A stretch of DNA of 64,000 bases from NCBI GenBank assembly GCA_002342065.1, contig DDPF01000005.1, positions 122,212 through 186,211 of the forward strand, written 5' to 3'. Below, piece by piece: positions 61,378 through 64,000 of this stretch. How positions within the stretch are numbered: the first letter of the stretch is position 1; each line of letters opens with the position of its first letter. The position numbers and the translations under genes are program-made. Origin of the DNA: Bacteroidetes bacterium UBA2475 (GTDB lineage: Bacteria > Bacteroidota > Bacteroidia > B-17B0 > Aurantibacillaceae). Below the pieces are notes generated by a model. The model saw nothing but the letters and a program-made list of their open reading frames with translations, did no database searches and was not told the origin of the DNA.

Positions 61378-62019
61378 AACTATAATGTTGTTTTCAAAAG
61401 CGTATTTAATTAGCCCAACAATAGTCTTGGATTGTGTTTTTTCTAGAATGTTCTTTCGGTGGGTATCCACAGTGCCTGGACTAATAAATAATTTTTCAGC
61501 AATACCTATTGTTGTATATTCTTCGCAAACCAGTTTTAAAATTTCGGTTTCACGTTCGGTGAGCAGCTCTTTATTAGTTTCTTTGTTTCTTGTTTTTCGA
61601 TTTTGGTTCAGCATCAAATTCATTACTTCATTGCTGTAATAAGTTCCGTTATCCATTATTTTTGAAATAGCATTGAGCAACTCTTGTTTACCTGTATTCT
61701 TTAATATATAACCTTCTGCTTCCGATTGTAATATTTCATTTACAATCGCTGGATCATTAAACATGCTTAGTACTAATACTTTTATTTGGGGAAATTCCTG
61801 CTTTACTTTTTTTGCAAGTTCAGTGCCACTCATGCCGGGCATACTAATGTCGGTTATTAAAAGATTTATTTCATTCTTTCTTATAAAAGATAGAGCATCT
61901 TCTCCATTACTTGCTTCATAAACAAAAATTAATTTTTGCTCTTTTGATAACAAAGATTTTACCCCGTCAATAAACATCCGATGGTCATCGGCAATAACTA
62001 TTTTAATTTCATTATCCAT
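61375..62019 (-). CDS. NarL/FixJ-family response regulator (cassette copy 2)
   Basis: A 214-aa product, the same length as copy 1 and very similar: IVIADDHRMFIDGVKSLL, phospho-acceptor D57 in LITDISMPGMSG, LKNTGKQELLNA, and LuxR HTH LTERETEILKLV, IAEKLFISPGTVDTHRKNI. It overlaps the kinase gene by 8 nt (62012-62019), as in copy 1. The near-identical recognition helix region (SP(R/G)TV(E/D)THRKNI) and shared DNA motifs suggest the two regulators see the same sites. Confidence 0.92.
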   Translation of the reverse strand: MDNEIKIVIADDHRMFIDGVKSLLSKEQKLIFVYEASNGEDALSFIRKNEINLLITDISMPGMSGTELAKKVKQEFPQIKVLVLSMFNDPAIVNEILQSEAEGYILKNTGKQELLNAISKIMDNGTYYSNEVMNLMLNQNRKTRNKETNKELLTERETEILKLVCEEYTTIGIAEKLFISPGTVDTHRKNILEKTQSKTIVGLIKYAFENNIIV

Positions 62020-63739
62020 GATTGAGTTTCAAATTTATGAAAACAATTGTTCCCTTTTGCAATTCCGACTCTAATCTAATATCACCATCTAACATAGATA
62101 TTCTTGAGAAAATGTTCTTCCACCCAATTCCTTTACTATTCTTTAATTCTTCTGAATTAAATCCTATCCCATCATCTTTCATTGTGATTTTTAAGTTATC
62201 ACCCGTTTTTTCAATTGACATGTTGATGTTGCTAGCTTTAGCATGACGAATCATGTTATTTAAAATTTCCTGTACAACACGGTAAATAGTTATGTCTAAT
62301 GATTTACCTAATGAACTTTCTACATTTGTTTCAAAATCAATTTTAATACCTTTTACAGAGTTTACGTTGCTAACCAATTCATTTATTGCAGGAACTAATC
62401 CCAAACGAATTAAAGCGCTCGGCATCATATTATGCGAAATGCTTCTCACTTCCACGCAAGCTTCATCAATTAGTTTTAAAGAGCGTTCTACTCCTACCTT
62501 ATCTTCCACTGAAACTGCATCTTCTAATCCTGCCACATTTAATCTGGCAGTAGAAAGTAATTGTCCTAAACCATCGTGTAATTCTTGTGCAATGCGTGCT
62601 CGTTCGTTTTCTTCTGCCTCAATAACGCTTTTAAATCTTAATTTTTCAATTTCAGCTAACTCTTTTAAGTGTCTGGATTTTTTTCGTTGGGTCCAAAGGT
62701 AAAAAGCGGAACCTGCTATGATAAATATTCCAAGAATAGAAAATAGATAAATCTGTTTTTGTTTTTTGGTTTTAAGTTCCGCCAACACTTTTTCCTGCAT
62801 TAATTCAGTTGTTTTGTATTTTACTTCTACTTCGCTTATTTCTTTTTCAAGATCCTTGGCAAAAATAGTTCGCATTAGCAACGCCCGTTCTTTCTCTAAA
62901 ACATAAGCCTCTTCGTGTCTTCCAACCAACGCTAAGTTTATAGCGTGTATATTTAATGCTCCTTGAAGATCGTGTATGCTTTTCTGTTTGCGTCTGAAAG
63001 CTAATGCTTCTTTACTCATTGCAACTGCCTTATCAAGTTCCCCTCTTCGCGAAAGTATTTCAGAATAAAATATTAAATTATCACAAAGCAGAGATGTATC
63101 CTTAATAGCTTTGCTTTTTTTGATCAGAGTTAAATAGATGGATTCCGCTTTATTCTCTTTCCCACATTCAGAATAAACACGTGCTAATACCCGCAATGTG
63201 CGGAGTGCGACCTGACTGTCGCCTATACTATGCTCTGTCATTATTTCAATTGACTTTAGCAAATGTGGTTCTGCTTGATTATATTCCTGAACATCTGCCA
63301 AAGCAGCCCCCAAATTATTTTGACACGATGCTTCAAGTTCCCACAAATTATTTTTTTTGGCAATAGCTATAGCTTTTTCGAAATAAGGAACAGCTGCTTT
63401 TTTACGATCCATGTAATAATTGGTAACACCAATTAATTTATTAAACACGGCTTCGAGACTATCTAAACCATTTTTATGAGCAAGTATTATCCCTTCATTA
63501 CCAATTGTGGTAGCTAGTGTATACTTCTGAAGCTGGTTAGCTCTGCCAATAACCTTTAGATTTATATATAACTTATCTTTATGGTTACGTGTATTTTGCA
63601 ATAAAGTATTAAGCGAATTTAAAGCGGCATTATCGTTAATTATAGTGTCAATTTTTTTTAATTGATACTGTAGTGATTGCGAATATCCGCAAACGCTCAA
63701 GAAGAGAATAATTCTTATAATATGATTTATCTTTTTCAG
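62012..63739 (-). CDS. TPR-containing sensor histidine kinase, NarX/HisKA_3 type (cassette copy 2)
   Basis: About 575 aa if started at CTG 63737-63739, which gives signal peptide KKINHIIRIILFLSVCGYSQ; starting at TTG 63698-63700 leaves only SVCGYSQ and removes the signal. TPR region about 70-290, coiled coil, TM near 330-347, then HisKA_3 with IAQELHDGLGQL (phospho-acceptor His about 388) and HATPase with NMIRHAK and DDGIGF. The C-terminal half is almost the same as copy 1; the TPR sensor half is shorter and much more diverged, as expected for a changed signal. Confidence 0.88.
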   Translation of the reverse strand: MKKINHIIRIILFLSVCGYSQSLQYQLKKIDTIINDNAALNSLNTLLQNTRNHKDKLYINLKVIGRANQLQKYTLATTIGNEGIILAHKNGLDSLEAVFNKLIGVTNYYMDRKKAAVPYFEKAIAIAKKNNLWELEASCQNNLGAALADVQEYNQAEPHLLKSIEIMTEHSIGDSQVALRTLRVLARVYSECGKENKAESIYLTLIKKSKAIKDTSLLCDNLIFYSEILSRRGELDKAVAMSKEALAFRRKQKSIHDLQGALNIHAINLALVGRHEEAYVLEKERALLMRTIFAKDLEKEISEVEVKYKTTELMQEKVLAELKTKKQKQIYLFSILGIFIIAGSAFYLWTQRKKSRHLKELAEIEKLRFKSVIEAEENERARIAQELHDGLGQLLSTARLNVAGLEDAVSVEDKVGVERSLKLIDEACVEVRSISHNMMPSALIRLGLVPAINELVSNVNSVKGIKIDFETNVESSLGKSLDITIYRVVQEILNNMIRHAKASNINMSIEKTGDNLKITMKDDGIGFNSEELKNSKGIGWKNIFSRISMLDGDIRLESELQKGTIVFINLKLNHG

Positions 63740-63769
63740 TATATAAAATAATTAATTAGTAAAGATACT

Positions 63770-64000
63770 TTAATTTAAAATTAATACAACTTTCAATACC
63801 ATGCTGCCGCAGGCTTGCGCTTCTGAATGACCGTAAAGAGAGCGCATAAATGTTGCGCCATCGCGCCACACCATATTGTGTGCGGTGGGAATTTAGCTTA
63901 TTTGATTTTTGCCTGTCTTTTGCAAAAAGCAAATACGCTAAGTTAGCGATAGCCAAAATGCCTGCAGAAGGGGGCGAAAGTGTAAGCTCCCCCAAAATTA
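63770..64000. other. GC-richer non-coding tail at right edge
   Basis: About 230 bp with visibly higher G+C than the rest. It has repeated GCG/CGC text (GTTGCGCCATCGCGCCAC) and a pyrimidine/purine rich end. Frames crossing it contain no recognisable protein. It may be part of a repeat or element continuing beyond the window. Confidence 0.35.

Noticed and set aside
63756..63995. 79-codon minus-strand ORF at the right edge
   Set aside because: It crosses the GC-rich tail, has no recognisable motif, and its C-terminal part runs through AT-rich sequence next to the kinase promoter region. More likely a chance frame in a non-coding repeat.

Overview
The window is a 64 kb chromosomal segment of a low-GC Bacteroidota bacterium, probably Flavobacteriales/Sphingobacteriales-like. 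Three things support this. Six secreted proteins end in a type IX secretion (T9SS) C-terminal sorting domain with a YPNP-type motif. Upstream regions carry TAnnTTTG boxes, the Bacteroidota sigma-factor -7 element. The gene order bamD-rpoZ-coaBC-DUF4835/porD is typical of the phylum. Most of the window is housekeeping or ordinary accessory DNA. One tRNA is present; I see no rRNA operon, CRISPR array, prophage or classical transposase.

Layout, 1-23 kb: purB (cut by the left edge), mtaB, an M48 lipoprotein peptidase, clpS, then a minus-strand four-gene cassette (sensor kinase, NarL-type regulator, tiny LuxR HTH protein, SBBP-repeat T9SS cargo). Next come clpC, divergent gyrA, a TPR protein, htpG, an OmpR-type two-component pair, a Usp-like protein and a SulP transporter lacking STAS. 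Layout, 23-41 kb: a giant gene of about 2250 codons (PorE-like TPR/PD40/CRD front, long coiled coil, three SPOR-like domains), two T9SS cargo genes, the bamD-rpoZ-coaBC-porD cluster, an OmpA-family protein, a TPR/SpoIIE phosphatase, tRNA-Leu(GAG) and rplS. Layout, 41-56 kb: two POT peptide transporters separated by a GxxExxY nuclease-like gene inside inverted repeats, a DsbA/FrnE gene broken by an in-frame stop, a lactonase, transporters, acetyltransferases, a lipocalin, efp and small conserved unknowns. Layout, 56-64 kb: an NHL+RCC1 T9SS protein, about 700 bp without a gene but rich in palindromes, then a second copy of the four-gene cassette, and a short GC-richer non-coding tail.

Main points of interest. 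(1) The cassette HK-RR-LuxR-SBBP cargo occurs twice, 55 kb apart, with the same 8-nt HK/RR overlap. Both copies carry the same operator-like repeat, C(C/A)GTAG-N3-TAGGTAT, in pairs 22-23 bp apart upstream of the cargo gene, which looks like a self-contained sensing and surface-protein module. The small LuxR gene of copy 2 is frameshifted at an A7 run just after its TTG start. (2) The GxxExxY gene is bounded by about 21-bp inverted repeats that abut one POT stop codon and the other POT start codon. Five other intergenic spots carry gene-less inverted repeats built from short reiterated words, resembling MITE- or REP-like elements. (3) Three exported proteins (BamD, kinase copy 2, the giant protein) have a good signal peptide only if translation starts at CTG.

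All names rest on motif recognition by eye; no search, structure prediction or expression data was available.
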